Positions 37,454-48,812 of a stretch of 64,000 nucleotides of DNA are shown piece after piece. The notes under the pieces were generated by a model. That model was not told the DNA's origin. It searched no databases and saw nothing but the letters and a program-made list of their open reading frames with translations. The translations under genes were made by a program, and so were the position numbers. The number at the start of each line of letters is the position of its first letter. Position 1 is the first letter of the stretch. Source of the DNA: Candidatus Vesicomyosocius okutanii (GTDB lineage Bacteria; Pseudomonadota; Gammaproteobacteria; PS1; Pseudothioglobaceae); NCBI RefSeq assembly GCF_000010405.1, contig NC_009465.1, positions 496,001 to 560,000 on the forward strand. Direction: 5' to 3'.

Positions 37454-39745
37454 ATGAGAAAAATCATTACCAAGCTTATCCTAGTAGCAAGCATCTTGGT
37501 CTGTTCGATTGCATCAGCAACATCTATCAAAAGTATTGAAATTTTAGGCCTTAATGTTATTTCTAGAGATTCTGTCTTAAGTTATCTTCCAGTTGAAATA
37601 GGTGATGATTATAATAGCCAAGTATCAAATCAAATTATTCGATCCTTGTACAAAACTAATTTTTTTAAAGACATTGAAGTTTCTCAAGAAGCTAAAATTT
37701 TAAAAATTAAGTTAACAGAGAATCCACATATTAAATACATTAATGTAACTAACCATTCAAATAAAGTGATTGAAGAAAAACCATTAAATAAAATTTTAAA
37801 AAATATGGGATTTTCTCAAGGCAAGATTTTTAATAAAAGACAATTTGATAAATTAATAACCCAGCTAAAGGATACATACATATCAAAAGGATATTATGGT
37901 ATTAATATTGACAAAAATATTGATATTGATACACAAAATAGAGTAAGTATTAAACTTGATATAAATGAAGGTAAAGTAGCAAAAATTAGTTCCATGAAAA
38001 TTATTGGTAATCATGTTTTTAACGAAATCGATTTATTGAACTTATTTGAAATTGGTCAGTCTGATTTTTTTATTATCAATTTTTTTACTGAAAAAGACCA
38101 TCATTCTAAAATAGCGTTAGATGTTGGTATTGAATCTATGAAATCATTATATACTAATGCTGGATATTTTAATTTTAAAATTGATAAAATCAAAACAAAT
38201 TTATCAGAAAATAAACAAAATATTGACATTACTATTCAAATCAGTGAAGGTTCTAAATATAAAATTGGCAGCATAAAATTTACAGGCAATTTACTTAGCC
38301 ATCCCATTGAAAAACTTAGGAAATTATTAAGTTTTAATAAAAATGACATATTTAACCACAAAAAAATGATGCAGGGCTTACAAAATATCAATAATGTATT
38401 TACCAACCAAGGCTATGCTTTTTCTGATGTCAAAGTTAGAATATCAGAAAACACAAGCACACATACTATTGATCTAAATATTGACATAACCCCAAATAGA
38501 AAAGTTTATATTAACCGTATCACTATTATCGGTAACACCCGTACTAAAGATGAGGTTATTCGTCGGGAAATTGGCATTTATGAGGGTAGCTTATACTCTA
38601 GTACAGAGCTTAATGAATCTATTAAAAAAATCAAACGTTTAGGCTTCTTTTCTGAAGTAAAAATTCAAGTTTCAAAACTTAAAGACATTGAAGATAAAAT
38701 TAACCTATATTTTAGCGTTGTAGAAACTCAAACTGGTACTTTTTCAATTGGATTTTCACATTCTAATAACACAGGTGCGTCGCTTAATTTAGGTGTACAA
38801 GAAAGAAATTTTTTAGGTACAGGAAATACATTAAGCCTTTCCTTGTCTAATTCTAAAGCAACAAGAGATGTTAGTTTTTATTTTTCTAACCCATATTTCA
38901 CTCAAAATAAACACAGTATTAGTTATGGCATATTTTCTAAAAAATTAGACGCATCTGAGCTAGAATTAGATGAATATAAGATTGACGAAAATGGGTTTAG
39001 TTTAGGCTATAGTGTACCAATAACAAAAGCAACAAGAATTGGTGCTAACTTAAGAGCTTCAAAGCGTTATATTACTTGTGGATTGACCTTTTCTGACAAT
39101 GATCACGAACCAACTCAATGTGCTAAAAAAGACAAAACTGAACTAAAATTAGGCTTAAATTGGAGCAACAACACACTTAATGACTTTAACTTTCCAACTA
39201 AAGGTCAACAAAGTAATTTAAATTTTAGTTTAACTTTACCTATTGCAGATTTTCGTTATTATAAGTTAGATGCTTCTCATAAAAGCTACTATCCACTAAA
39301 AAATGATTTAACTTTTTCTTTAAGAGGGAATCTCGGCTTTGCTCAAGGTTATGATGGTAAAGAGTTTCCTTTTTTTAAACGCTATTATGGTGGTGGATCT
39401 TCATCAGTACGCGGGTTTGACTTTAACTCTTTAGGTGTAAAGTATTTAAATAGTAATAAAGCTAAGGGTGGTGAACTTTCTTTCCTAACTAGTGCATCAA
39501 TTATTTTACCAATAAAACTTATTGACAATAATAAGAACATGCGTATCAGTGTCTTTGTTGATTTAGGTTCTGTTAGCGAAAAAGCTTCCAATTTTGACTT
39601 GGAAGAATTACGTCTTTCAACAGGCATTGCATTCTCTTGGTTAACACCTATTGGCCCGTTAGGGTTTTATGCTGCTAGGCCTTTAATTAAAAAATTAGGT
39701 GATAAGACCAAAACATTTGATTTTACATTAGGTACTAGTTTCTAA
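37454..39745 (+). CDS. bamA: BamA outer-membrane protein assembly factor
   Basis: Central barrel of the BAM machine that inserts outer-membrane proteins. 763 residues: signal peptide (residues 1-22, ending SIASA), five POTRA repeats (to about residue 415), then the 16-strand barrel. The conserved loop-6 motif is present as SSVRGFDFNSLG. Works with the SurA-like chaperone and builds LptD, both encoded at 18-21 kb. Confidence 0.97.
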   Translation: MRKIITKLILVASILVCSIASATSIKSIEILGLNVISRDSVLSYLPVEIGDDYNSQVSNQIIRSLYKTNFFKDIEVSQEAKILKIKLTENPHIKYINVTNHSNKVIEEKPLNKILKNMGFSQGKIFNKRQFDKLITQLKDTYISKGYYGINIDKNIDIDTQNRVSIKLDINEGKVAKISSMKIIGNHVFNEIDLLNLFEIGQSDFFIINFFTEKDHHSKIALDVGIESMKSLYTNAGYFNFKIDKIKTNLSENKQNIDITIQISEGSKYKIGSIKFTGNLLSHPIEKLRKLLSFNKNDIFNHKKMMQGLQNINNVFTNQGYAFSDVKVRISENTSTHTIDLNIDITPNRKVYINRITIIGNTRTKDEVIRREIGIYEGSLYSSTELNESIKKIKRLGFFSEVKIQVSKLKDIEDKINLYFSVVETQTGTFSIGFSHSNNTGASLNLGVQERNFLGTGNTLSLSLSNSKATRDVSFYFSNPYFTQNKHSISYGIFSKKLDASELELDEYKIDENGFSLGYSVPITKATRIGANLRASKRYITCGLTFSDNDHEPTQCAKKDKTELKLGLNWSNNTLNDFNFPTKGQQSNLNFSLTLPIADFRYYKLDASHKSYYPLKNDLTFSLRGNLGFAQGYDGKEFPFFKRYYGGGSSSVRGFDFNSLGVKYLNSNKAKGGELSFLTSASIILPIKLIDNNKNMRISVFVDLGSVSEKASNFDLEELRLSTGIAFSWLTPIGPLGFYAARPLIKKLGDKTKTFDFTLGTSF

Positions 39746-39783
39746 AACCTAAACATAATTGTCTTTTTAGCTTAATTTTAATA

Positions 39784-40782
39784 ATGCATACACTGGGTGA
39801 TATTGCTAAAACCATTAACGCTAAGCTTGTGGGTGATTCTAATGTTGAAATTACAGGTGTTGCTTCAAGTTTATATGCCAATCAAACACAACTAACTTAT
39901 ATTATTAATAGTAAATACAAACAAACATTAATTCACTCTAAAGCTGGTGTTGTTATTCTTAATAAAGATTTATTAAGAATTTGCCCTACTAATGCTCTAG
40001 TAGTTGACAATGTTTATTTAGCATTTGCAAAAGCTACACATTTGTTTAAAAAACAAAATGTATGTTATCAGGGTATCCATCCAAGTGCCAAAATTAACAA
40101 TGCAAAAATAGCACCAAACTGTATTATTGGTAGAAATGTTTCTATTGGTAATCACTGCATAATTGCCTCAAATGTTGTTATTGAAGATAACGTCACTATT
40201 GGCAATTATGCTTTAATTCAACCAAATGTGAGTATTTTACAAGGATGTTCAATTGGTGATAATATTGTTATATCTCCTGGTGTAGTTATTGGTTCAGAAG
40301 GATTTGGTAATGCTCAAGACCAACAAAAACACTGGCATAGTATTGCGCACCTTGGTTATGTTGTTATTGGTAACAATGTGAGTATTGGTGCGAATACAAC
40401 TATTGATCGAGGCACGATTGAAGATACTCAAATTCACAATGGTGTACGAATTGATAACTTAGTACATATTGCGCATAATGTTATTATTGAACAAGATTCA
40501 GCTATTGCTGCTACAGTAACTATTGGCGGTAGTTGTAAACTAGGAAAAAGATGTATGGTAGGTGGGGGTGCAACTATTACTAGTCATGTTAATTTAGCAG
40601 ATGATATTATCATCACAGGTGCTAGCACTGTTGATAAAAATTTATCTGAACAGGGGCATTATACAGGTTTTACCTCTATCAGTAAACATCAAAAATGGAA
40701 GAAAATACAAGTATGGCTATTAAATCTTGATAAAATCGTTCATTATTTAAATATTAAACTTAAGAAATTAAAGGAAAAATAG
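39784..40782 (+). CDS. lpxD: UDP-3-O-acylglucosamine N-acyltransferase
   Basis: Adds the N-linked hydroxyacyl chain in lipid A synthesis. 332 residues. N-terminal uridine-binding domain, then a left-handed beta helix of hexapeptide repeats ([19 protein letters not shown] and similar), the catalytic histidine in [12 protein letters not shown], and a C-terminal helix. Followed by fabZ after one base and by lpxA, the conserved lipid A cluster. Confidence 0.97.
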   Translation: MHTLGDIAKTINAKLVGDSNVEITGVASSLYANQTQLTYIINSKYKQTLIHSKAGVVILNKDLLRICPTNALVVDNVYLAFAKATHLFKKQNVCYQGIHPSAKINNAKIAPNCIIGRNVSIGNHCIIASNVVIEDNVTIGNYALIQPNVSILQGCSIGDNIVISPGVVIGSEGFGNAQDQQKHWHSIAHLGYVVIGNNVSIGANTTIDRGTIEDTQIHNGVRIDNLVHIAHNVIIEQDSAIAATVTIGGSCKLGKRCMVGGGATITSHVNLADDIIITGASTVDKNLSEQGHYTGFTSISKHQKWKKIQVWLLNLDKIVHYLNIKLKKLKEK

Positions 40783-40783
40783 C

Positions 40784-41227
40784 ATGGAAATGAATATTCA
40801 AGATGTCAAAAACTATCTACCCCATCGTTATCCTTTTTTACTTATTGATAGAGTTCTGGAGCTGGAAGTTGGCAAATCAATCGTAGCATTAAAAAATGTT
40901 ACCTTTAATGAGCCTCAATTTATTGGACACTTCCCAGATCAGCCAATTATGCCTGGTGTTATGATTGTTGAGGCTTTAGCGCAAGCTACAGGTATTCTAG
41001 CTTTTAAAGCTGAAGTTAGCAAGCCGACTAATGGGCAGATATATATGCTTGTCGGTATTGATAAGGTTAGATTTAAACGCATGGTTGAACCTGGAGATCA
41101 ATTACGTTTAGAGGTAGGAATTGTAACAGTTAAACGGGGTATTTGGAAGTTTAAATGCAAAGCAACTGTAGATAGCCAAACTATTACAAGTGCTGAGCTT
41201 ATGTGTACTCAAAAAGCAACAGATTAA
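40784..41227 (+). CDS. fabZ: 3-hydroxyacyl-[ACP] dehydratase FabZ
   Basis: Dehydrates 3-hydroxyacyl-ACP in fatty-acid elongation and competes with LpxA and LpxD for hydroxyacyl-ACP. 147 residues, hot-dog fold. Catalytic His in [14 protein letters not shown] and Glu in [11 protein letters not shown]. The start [20 protein letters not shown] is typical, preceded by GGAAA. Confidence 0.97.
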   Translation: MEMNIQDVKNYLPHRYPFLLIDRVLELEVGKSIVALKNVTFNEPQFIGHFPDQPIMPGVMIVEALAQATGILAFKAEVSKPTNGQIYMLVGIDKVRFKRMVEPGDQLRLEVGIVTVKRGIWKFKCKATVDSQTITSAELMCTQKATD

Positions 41228-41252
41228 TTGAAATTTCTTTAAGGAGCGTAAG

Positions 41253-42044
41253 ATGACGATAGATTCCAGTGCAATCGTTGATCCCAGTGCAAAAATTCAT
41301 AAAAATGCTGAAATATATGCTTATGTCATTATTGGTGCTAATGTAGAAATTGACTCTGGCACAATTGTTGAGGCGCATACCGTTATTCAAGGTCCAACCA
41401 GGATTGGAAAAAATAACCATATTTATTCTTTTGCCTCAATAGGCGGAGATCCACAAGATATTACTTATGCAGAGGGTCAAGAATCTAGTTTAATTATTGG
41501 GAATGATAATCTTATTCGTGAGTTTTGTACCATTAACCGTGGTACAGAAAAAGAAAACTCTATCACTCGAGTGGGTTCTAACAATATGTTGATGGCTTAT
41601 GTTCATATTGCACATGATTGCCAGGTAGGTAATCATATTATTATGTCTAATAATGCCTCTCTTGCAGGTCATGTTAGAATCTATGATTGGGCGATTTTAG
41701 GTGGTTTTACTCTAGCTAAACAATTCTGTATGATCGGTATGCATACTTATGTTGGTATGGGATGTCAAATTAACAAAGACATTCCTGCTTATATGGTCGC
41801 CTCCGGCGTGCAAACCAGAGTTAGAAGTATTAATTCTGAAGGTATGAGACGAAGAGGCTTTAGTCCTAATGCAATTGCTGCCATTAAACGTGCTTTTAAA
41901 GCAGTTTATCGTGAATCTGGATTATTAGATCAATCCCTTAAAGAATTAGAACAATCAGAATCTGACCATCCAGAAGTGGTGCAATTTGTTAACTGTATTC
42001 GTAGTTCTAAAGTTGGTATTATGCGTGGACCAACTGAGGAGTAA
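41253..42044 (+). CDS. lpxA: UDP-N-acetylglucosamine acyltransferase
   Basis: First step of lipid A synthesis: O-acylation of UDP-GlcNAc. 263 residues, left-handed beta helix. The catalytic histidine is in MAYVHIAHDCQVGNH; FASIGGDPQDI and FCTINRGT are family motifs. A good AAGGAG site precedes the ATG. Helical C-terminal domain follows GMRRRGFSP. Confidence 0.97.
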   Translation: MTIDSSAIVDPSAKIHKNAEIYAYVIIGANVEIDSGTIVEAHTVIQGPTRIGKNNHIYSFASIGGDPQDITYAEGQESSLIIGNDNLIREFCTINRGTEKENSITRVGSNNMLMAYVHIAHDCQVGNHIIMSNNASLAGHVRIYDWAILGGFTLAKQFCMIGMHTYVGMGCQINKDIPAYMVASGVQTRVRSINSEGMRRRGFSPNAIAAIKRAFKAVYRESGLLDQSLKELEQSESDHPEVVQFVNCIRSSKVGIMRGPTEE

Positions 42045-42061
42045 TACTCTAAGAGTGTTCT

Positions 42062-43588
42062 TTGGATAAGTCTTTTTTAAAGTCTAGTGGCATTATCATT
42101 GCTATGACTTTTCTTTCACGAATACTAGGTTTAGTACGTGATTATTTTATTGCTCGATACTTTGGTGCTAGTGGTTTAACTGATGCTTTTTGGGTAGCTT
42201 TTAGAATTCCTAATTTTCTTAGACGTTTATTTGGCGAGGGCGCTCTTTCACAAGCTTTTATGCCTATTTTAGCTGATGCTAAAGCCAATAATACACAGAT
42301 TGAAGTTCAGAATATTATTAATCATATTGCTACCAAATTACTTTTTGTGTTAATTGCAATCACACTCATTACAGTTATTATTTCTCCTATTATTATTTTT
42401 ATGTTTGCCTGGGGATTTTATTTTTCTCCTGATCTAATACAATTTAATCTAGCGTCAGATATGTTAAGAATTACATTTCCTTATTTACTATTCATCTCTT
42501 TAACAGCTCTTTCTGGTGCTATTTTAAACATTTATAATCATTTTGCAGTACCTGCATTTACACCAGTTTTACTCAATATTTCTATAATTTTAAGTTCCAT
42601 ATATTTATCTAAACATCTAAATACCCCTATTATGGCATTAGCATGGGGAGTATTTTTTGGTGGTGTTGCACAACTTTTATTTCAAATACCTTTTTTAATT
42701 AAAATAAAAAAACTACCTAAATTAGTACTTGGTAATCATCAAGCAGTCGAAACTTTAAAAAAACATATGTTACCAGCTCTATTTAGCGTTTCAGTATCGC
42801 AAATTAATTTATTAGTTGATACTATGATTGCCTCACTTTTAGTTAGTGGTAGTATCTCGTGGCTATATTATTCAGATAGACTATTAGAGTTACCCCTAGC
42901 ACTTATTGGTATTACTTTGGCAACTGTCTCTTTGGCAAAACTAAGTCATCATTTTACTGATAAGAACCATGAAAAATTTCTACAAACAATTGACAATGCC
43001 TTAACAATTGGATTGTTACTTGGGCTACCAGCCTGTGTTGGTTTAATATTACTTGCTAAACCTTTAATTATCACTTTATTTCAATATGATCAATTTGACG
43101 CATTTGCTGCATTACAGTCATCGCTTAGTTTAATGGCCTATGGTTCAGGATTAATGGCTTTTATTTTTGTTAAAGTTTTAGCTCCTATTTTTTTATCCAT
43201 AGGAGACACTAAAACACCAGTTAAGGCCGGTATTATTGCTATGGTTTCTAATATTTTCTTAAACATTATTTTAGGTTTTTACTTTGCCCATGTAGGTTTG
43301 GCAATAGCTACTTCCATTTCTGCTTTAATCAATGCTAGTTTGCTATATTTTTATCTGAACAAACAATCTATCTTCAATATTTCTAAGAACTTATATCAAA
43401 CTTTCTTTAAAGCCTTAGTTTCAAGCTTTATAATGGCTATCTTTATTCTGATTTTTAAATCAGAAGCTGAACTCTATTTAAGAGCTAGTGTTAATTCAAG
43501 AATAATATTATTAGGAACAACTATTGTACTTTCAAGCATTATATATTTTTCCAGCTTAAAATTGTTAAACATAGGAGTACAAAAATAA
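42062..43588 (+). CDS. murJ: Lipid II flippase MurJ
   Basis: Moves lipid II across the inner membrane for peptidoglycan synthesis. 508 residues with about 14 membrane helices. N-terminal SRILGLVRDYFIARYFGAS and FRIPNFLRRLFGEGALSQAF carry the conserved arginines. The start is a TTG (MDKSFLKSSGI), preceded by AAGAG; no ATG or GTG is available in frame just upstream. The stop overlaps the yggX ATG by one base. Confidence 0.96.
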   Translation: MDKSFLKSSGIIIAMTFLSRILGLVRDYFIARYFGASGLTDAFWVAFRIPNFLRRLFGEGALSQAFMPILADAKANNTQIEVQNIINHIATKLLFVLIAITLITVIISPIIIFMFAWGFYFSPDLIQFNLASDMLRITFPYLLFISLTALSGAILNIYNHFAVPAFTPVLLNISIILSSIYLSKHLNTPIMALAWGVFFGGVAQLLFQIPFLIKIKKLPKLVLGNHQAVETLKKHMLPALFSVSVSQINLLVDTMIASLLVSGSISWLYYSDRLLELPLALIGITLATVSLAKLSHHFTDKNHEKFLQTIDNALTIGLLLGLPACVGLILLAKPLIITLFQYDQFDAFAALQSSLSLMAYGSGLMAFIFVKVLAPIFLSIGDTKTPVKAGIIAMVSNIFLNIILGFYFAHVGLAIATSISALINASLLYFYLNKQSIFNISKNLYQTFFKALVSSFIMAIFILIFKSEAELYLRASVNSRIILLGTTIVLSSIIYFSSLKLLNIGVQK

Positions 43589-43857
43589 TGAATATTGTAA
43601 AATGTATTAAATTAAACCAAAAGCTTGAAGCTTTAGATAGAGCGCCCTACCCTGGAGAATTAGGTAAAAAAATATTGAATAATATATCTAAACAAGGATG
43701 GAAACTTTGGCTTGAACATCAAACTATGTTAATCAATGAAAATAATTTAAATTTAATGGATTCAAACGCACAGAATTACCTTAAAGAACAAATGGAAAAA
43801 TTTTTCTTCTCAAAAGAAGGTGCAGATAAAATAAAAGGTTATAGTCCAGATGAATAA
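43588..43857 (+). CDS. yggX: YggX-like Fe(II) trafficking protein
   Basis: An 89-residue protein linked in other gammaproteobacteria to protection of Fe-S enzymes from oxidation. It keeps the conserved cysteine in VKCIKLNQK, the LDRAPYPGELGKKI motif and the C-terminal KIKGYSPDE. Overlaps murJ by one base and gmk by eight bases, so it is likely cotranslated with both. Confidence 0.92.
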   Translation: MNIVKCIKLNQKLEALDRAPYPGELGKKILNNISKQGWKLWLEHQTMLINENNLNLMDSNAQNYLKEQMEKFFFSKEGADKIKGYSPDE

Positions 43858-44461
43858 TGGAGTACTATTCATTATTTCTGCTCCTTCAGGATGTGGAAAG
43901 ACTTCATTAGTTAAAGCTCTCATTAAAAAAGTTGAGAATTTATGTGTTTCAATTTCACATACTACTAGACAACCCCGTTCAGGTGAAATACAAGGTAAAA
44001 ACTATTTTTTTGTTTCTAAAGACGAGTTTAATAAAATGAAAAGTAGTAACAATTTTATTGAATCTACCCAAGTATTTGATAATAATTATGGCAGCTCTAA
44101 ACAATCAGTTCAAGATTTATTAAATAGTGGATTTGATGTTATTTTAGAGATTGATTGGCGAGGTTTTAGGCAGATTAAACAAACTTTTAGTCATTCAGTC
44201 GGAATCTTTATTCTCCCGCCTTCTAAAGTGGCATTAGAAGAACGTTTAACTAACAGAGGACAAGATAATAAAGGCATCATTAATAGAAGAATGCATGATG
44301 CAGTAAGTGAGATGCAACACTTTAATGAATTTAACTATTTGGTTATTAATGATAACTTTGATGTAGCTCTAAATAATTTATCAACCATCGTACACGCCGA
44401 ACGCCTGACGTTAGCACAACAATCAAACAAATACCAAAATTTACTTAAAACATTAATTTAA
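43850..44461 (+). CDS. gmk: Guanylate kinase
   Basis: Phosphorylates GMP to GDP. 203 residues. P-loop SAPSGCGKTS near residue 10, GMP-binding SHTTRQPRSGE and YFFVSKDEF, and IDWRGFRQIK. Starts inside the end of yggX with an eight-base overlap. Confidence 0.97.
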   Translation: MNNGVLFIISAPSGCGKTSLVKALIKKVENLCVSISHTTRQPRSGEIQGKNYFFVSKDEFNKMKSSNNFIESTQVFDNNYGSSKQSVQDLLNSGFDVILEIDWRGFRQIKQTFSHSVGIFILPPSKVALEERLTNRGQDNKGIINRRMHDAVSEMQHFNEFNYLVINDNFDVALNNLSTIVHAERLTLAQQSNKYQNLLKTLI

Positions 44462-44510
44462 CCTAGAATACCAAACCTTACTAATATTTATTAGTAGTTA
44501 TCTAATTAAA

Positions 44511-45344
44511 ATGAATCAAGAATTTGCATTATCATCTACTCAAAAAACTTCAAGTTTAGAGGTTCAAAAATACCCACCTATTTTAAGCAGTGAGGAAGAA
44601 CATGAATTAGCAGTTCAATTATATGAAAACCATAATTTAAGTGCAGCTAGAAAATTAGTATTATCACATATGCGTTTTGTAGCTTTTATTGCTCATAGTT
44701 ATAAAGGTTATGGCCTTGAACAAGCTGATCTTGTACAGGAAGGTACTATTGGATTAATGAAGGCGGTTAAACGTTTTAATCCACATAGAAATGTACGTCT
44801 TGCCTCATTCGCAGTGTATTGGATTCGCGCTGAAATTCATGAATTTATTTTCAAAAATTGGAAAATAGTTAAAGTTGCTACAACGAAAGCACAGCGTAAA
44901 CTATTTTTTAAACTTAAACAAGCTAAAGCACATATTTACAATTCATTAAACGAAGAACAAGCAGATAAAATTGCCAAAGATTTGGGCGTACGTCGTAAAG
45001 ATGTCTTAGAAATGGAATCACGCTTACAATTTAGCGATGTCACATTTGAAGTGTTTGATGAGGAGGATTCTCATGCACCAGAACAATATTTAACCAATGA
45101 AAATATCCAAACACCTGAACAATTGTTGTTAACAGACGATTCAAAAAAAACCCAACAACAACGACTTTATAAGGCTTTATCATCGCTAGATGAAAGAAGT
45201 TTGGATATTTTACAATCCAGATACTTGAAAGAAGAAAAAACAACCCTATATACTTTAGCAGACAAGTATAGCATTTCAAAAGAAAGAGTGCGTCAACTTG
45301 AGACTAAAGCCATGCAAAAGCTTAAATCAAACTTACAAGAGTAA
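44511..45344 (+). CDS. rpoH: Heat-shock sigma factor RpoH (sigma-32)
   Basis: Directs RNA polymerase to heat-shock promoters. 277 residues. Region 2 contains GLEQADLVQEGTIGLMKAVKRF and the sigma-32-specific RpoH-box-like segment AQRKLFFKLKQAK; region 4 ends with YSISKERVRQLETKAMQKL. It lies directly upstream of groES-groEL, an unusual and suggestive placement, because groESL is a classical sigma-32 target. Confidence 0.96.
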   Translation: MNQEFALSSTQKTSSLEVQKYPPILSSEEEHELAVQLYENHNLSAARKLVLSHMRFVAFIAHSYKGYGLEQADLVQEGTIGLMKAVKRFNPHRNVRLASFAVYWIRAEIHEFIFKNWKIVKVATTKAQRKLFFKLKQAKAHIYNSLNEEQADKIAKDLGVRRKDVLEMESRLQFSDVTFEVFDEEDSHAPEQYLTNENIQTPEQLLLTDDSKKTQQQRLYKALSSLDERSLDILQSRYLKEEKTTLYTLADKYSISKERVRQLETKAMQKLKSNLQE

Positions 45345-45360
45345 ACTCTTTGAAAGATAA

Positions 45361-45387
45361 ATTTAAACTTATGCATCAAGCTTAAAT
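45361..45387. promoter_or_regulatory. Imperfect hairpin between rpoH and groES
   Basis: ATTTAAACTT (45361-45370) and AAGCTTAAAT (45378-45387) pair with one mismatch around a 7-base loop. It lies in the 66-bp gap and 24 bases before the groES ATG. It could attenuate rpoH readthrough or act in the groES leader. I find no convincing sigma-32 promoter or CIRCE element. Confidence 0.3.
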
Positions 45388-45410
45388 AATTTTATTAACT
45401 AGGAGAAAAA

Positions 45411-45698
45411 ATGAATATTCGCCCCCTTCACGACCGTGTGGTCGTTCGTAGAGTAGAAGAAAAGAAAACCACTTCCAGTGGTTTAATTATTCCTGATTCA
45501 GCAACTGAAAAGCCTTCAGAAGGTGTTGTTGTTGCAGTAGGTAATGGTAAAAAAAATGACAATGGCGATACCATTGCATTAGACGTAACAATCGGCAATA
45601 AAGTATTGTTTGCTCAATATGCTGGTACTGAAATTAAAGTAGATGGTAAAAAACTACTGATAATGAAAGAAGGCGATATTGTCGCAGTTATTAAATAA
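45411..45698 (+). CDS. groS: Co-chaperonin GroES
   Basis: Lid of the GroEL chamber. 95 residues. Opening [18 protein letters not shown] and the mobile loop region ([19 protein letters not shown]) are standard; the end is [15 protein letters not shown] ribosome-binding site six bases before the ATG. groEL follows after 12 bases with GGAG. Confidence 0.99.
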   Translation: MNIRPLHDRVVVRRVEEKKTTSSGLIIPDSATEKPSEGVVVAVGNGKKNDNGDTIALDVTIGNKVLFAQYAGTEIKVDGKKLLIMKEGDIVAVIK

Positions 45699-47354
<1,656 letters not shown>

Positions 47355-47360
47355 ATCAAC

Positions 47361-47418
47361 ATTGCTCTATTATAAAAAAAGCCCCATCTTTATGGGGCTT
47401 TTTTTATAATAGAGCAAT
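47361..47418. terminator. Long bidirectional terminator after groEL
   Basis: Two 27-base arms (47361-47387 and 47392-47418) are perfect reverse complements around a 4-base loop. The core GCCCCAT/ATGGGGC is flanked by A7 and T7, so it works as an intrinsic terminator on either strand; a further ten base pairs (ATTGCTCTAT arm) extend the base of the stem. Confidence 0.93.
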
Positions 47419-47490
47419 CTCCCAATGGAGAGTAACATAGTTTAATAATTTAAATTATTAAACTATCTAAAAGATTTTAAAGGGGAATCA

Positions 47491-48732
47491 ATGCAACATA
47501 AATTAATTATTTTAATAATATCTTTTTTGGGATTACAAGTACAAGCAAATTTACAATCTTTCGTAAATTCAAAAACTAATATCATAATACCTCCTACTAA
47601 AATCGACAATATTTCACATTCAAATATTGATAATTTATCTTCAAAAGAATGTAGTGTATGTCATTATGATATTTATAAACAATGGACAAATTCAATGCAT
47701 GCTAAAAGCACAGCATTAAAAGACCCTATTCATGGTCTTTTTTATGGCGTGGTTGTAGGTAATCCTAAAGTTGAGGGTATTAAAACAGGAAAGGATAAAG
47801 ATAAATATCCAGTTTGTCTAGAATGTCACTCTCCTGCAGCAGCAAAAGAAAAAAAAACAAAACTTAATGCTAAAAACTCCTTCTCTGAAGGAGTTAACTG
47901 TATCGCTTGCCATTCTTTAACTAAATACAAAAGAATAAAGAAAAAAAATGATAGAGTAAAACTAGGCATAAAAGCTTATAAATACTCATCCCATCAAATA
48001 CAAGGTCCTAATGGTACTAATAAAAAACATAAAAGATTTGGTGAAGGTGGGGTTGCAAATAATCCAGGCTTATTTAAAACCTCTAAGGCATGCCTAGGTT
48101 GTCATAATCAACGTAACAATTCTAAAGAAGTACCACTCTGTCAAACTGGTGGAGAAATTATATCTGCAGGGGGTTCTACTACTTGTCAGTCTTGTCATAT
48201 GCCAGTAATTGAAGGTATTAGCAATCACACAATGATAGGTGGACATTCTGTTGAAATGGTAAGTAAAGGCCTGGTCATGACAATCAAAACTAAAAAGGTT
48301 TCTGATATGTTGTATATTAGCGTCAATGCAACTAACTTATTGCCTCATAATTTCCCAACAGGAGCACCATTTAGAAATTTTTATATTACTGTTACTGCGC
48401 AAGATTACAATGATAATATTTTGTGGCAAAGTTCAAAGACTCATCCTATGATAGATGATAAAAAAGCTATGTTTATGTACATAATTGGTGATGACAATAA
48501 CAAACCAACATCACCACCTAAAGCAACCAAAATTTTAGGAGATACTCGTTTAAAACCAAATGAAACTCGCATATTAAATTATAAGATTCCATCAAATGAT
48601 GTTTCCATAGTTACGGCAAAAGCTTATTATGATTTGTTATTAGTACCAATGAAAAATAAATTTAGCTCAAAATTACCTAAGCGTTTATTAGAGTCTAAAG
48701 AAATAGCAAAAGCTATCGTAGTTATTAGGTAG
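47491..48732 (+). CDS. Periplasmic pentahaem c-type cytochrome
   Basis: A 413-residue exported protein with a signal peptide (MQHKLIILIISFLGLQVQA) and five CxxCH haem sites: CSVCH (residue ~56), CLECH (~111), CIACH (~137), CLGCH (~205) and CQSCH (~232). The haem part resembles cytochrome c554-like multihaem proteins. The C-terminal third has no haem sites and looks like a beta-sandwich (LLPHNFPTGAPFRNFYITV). Candidate roles are periplasmic electron transfer in nitrogen or sulfur metabolism; the partner is unknown. It has an AAAGGGG ribosome-binding site and its own terminator, so it is a monocistronic unit. Confidence 0.88.
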   Translation: MQHKLIILIISFLGLQVQANLQSFVNSKTNIIIPPTKIDNISHSNIDNLSSKECSVCHYDIYKQWTNSMHAKSTALKDPIHGLFYGVVVGNPKVEGIKTGKDKDKYPVCLECHSPAAAKEKKTKLNAKNSFSEGVNCIACHSLTKYKRIKKKNDRVKLGIKAYKYSSHQIQGPNGTNKKHKRFGEGGVANNPGLFKTSKACLGCHNQRNNSKEVPLCQTGGEIISAGGSTTCQSCHMPVIEGISNHTMIGGHSVEMVSKGLVMTIKTKKVSDMLYISVNATNLLPHNFPTGAPFRNFYITVTAQDYNDNILWQSSKTHPMIDDKKAMFMYIIGDDNNKPTSPPKATKILGDTRLKPNETRILNYKIPSNDVSIVTAKAYYDLLLVPMKNKFSSKLPKRLLESKEIAKAIVVIR

Positions 48733-48747
48733 TTTTTGTTAAAAAAT

Positions 48748-48777
48748 AAAAAATCCTCGTCTTTTCGAGGATTTTTT
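48748..48777 (+). terminator. Intrinsic terminator after the cytochrome gene
   Basis: AAAAAATCCTCG (48748-48759) pairs perfectly with CGAGGATTTTTT (48766-48777) around loop TCTTTT. A GC core with a six-T tail makes a standard intrinsic terminator, 15 bases after the stop codon. Confidence 0.9.
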
Positions 48778-48812
48778 GGTATGATACTTGATAAATTCTC
48801 ATATTCAAACAT

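Noticed and set aside
45345-45410. Sigma-32 promoter or CIRCE element before groES
   Set aside because: A CTTTGAA is present at 45348-45354 but no CCCCAT-like -10 follows at the right distance, and there is no CIRCE inverted repeat.
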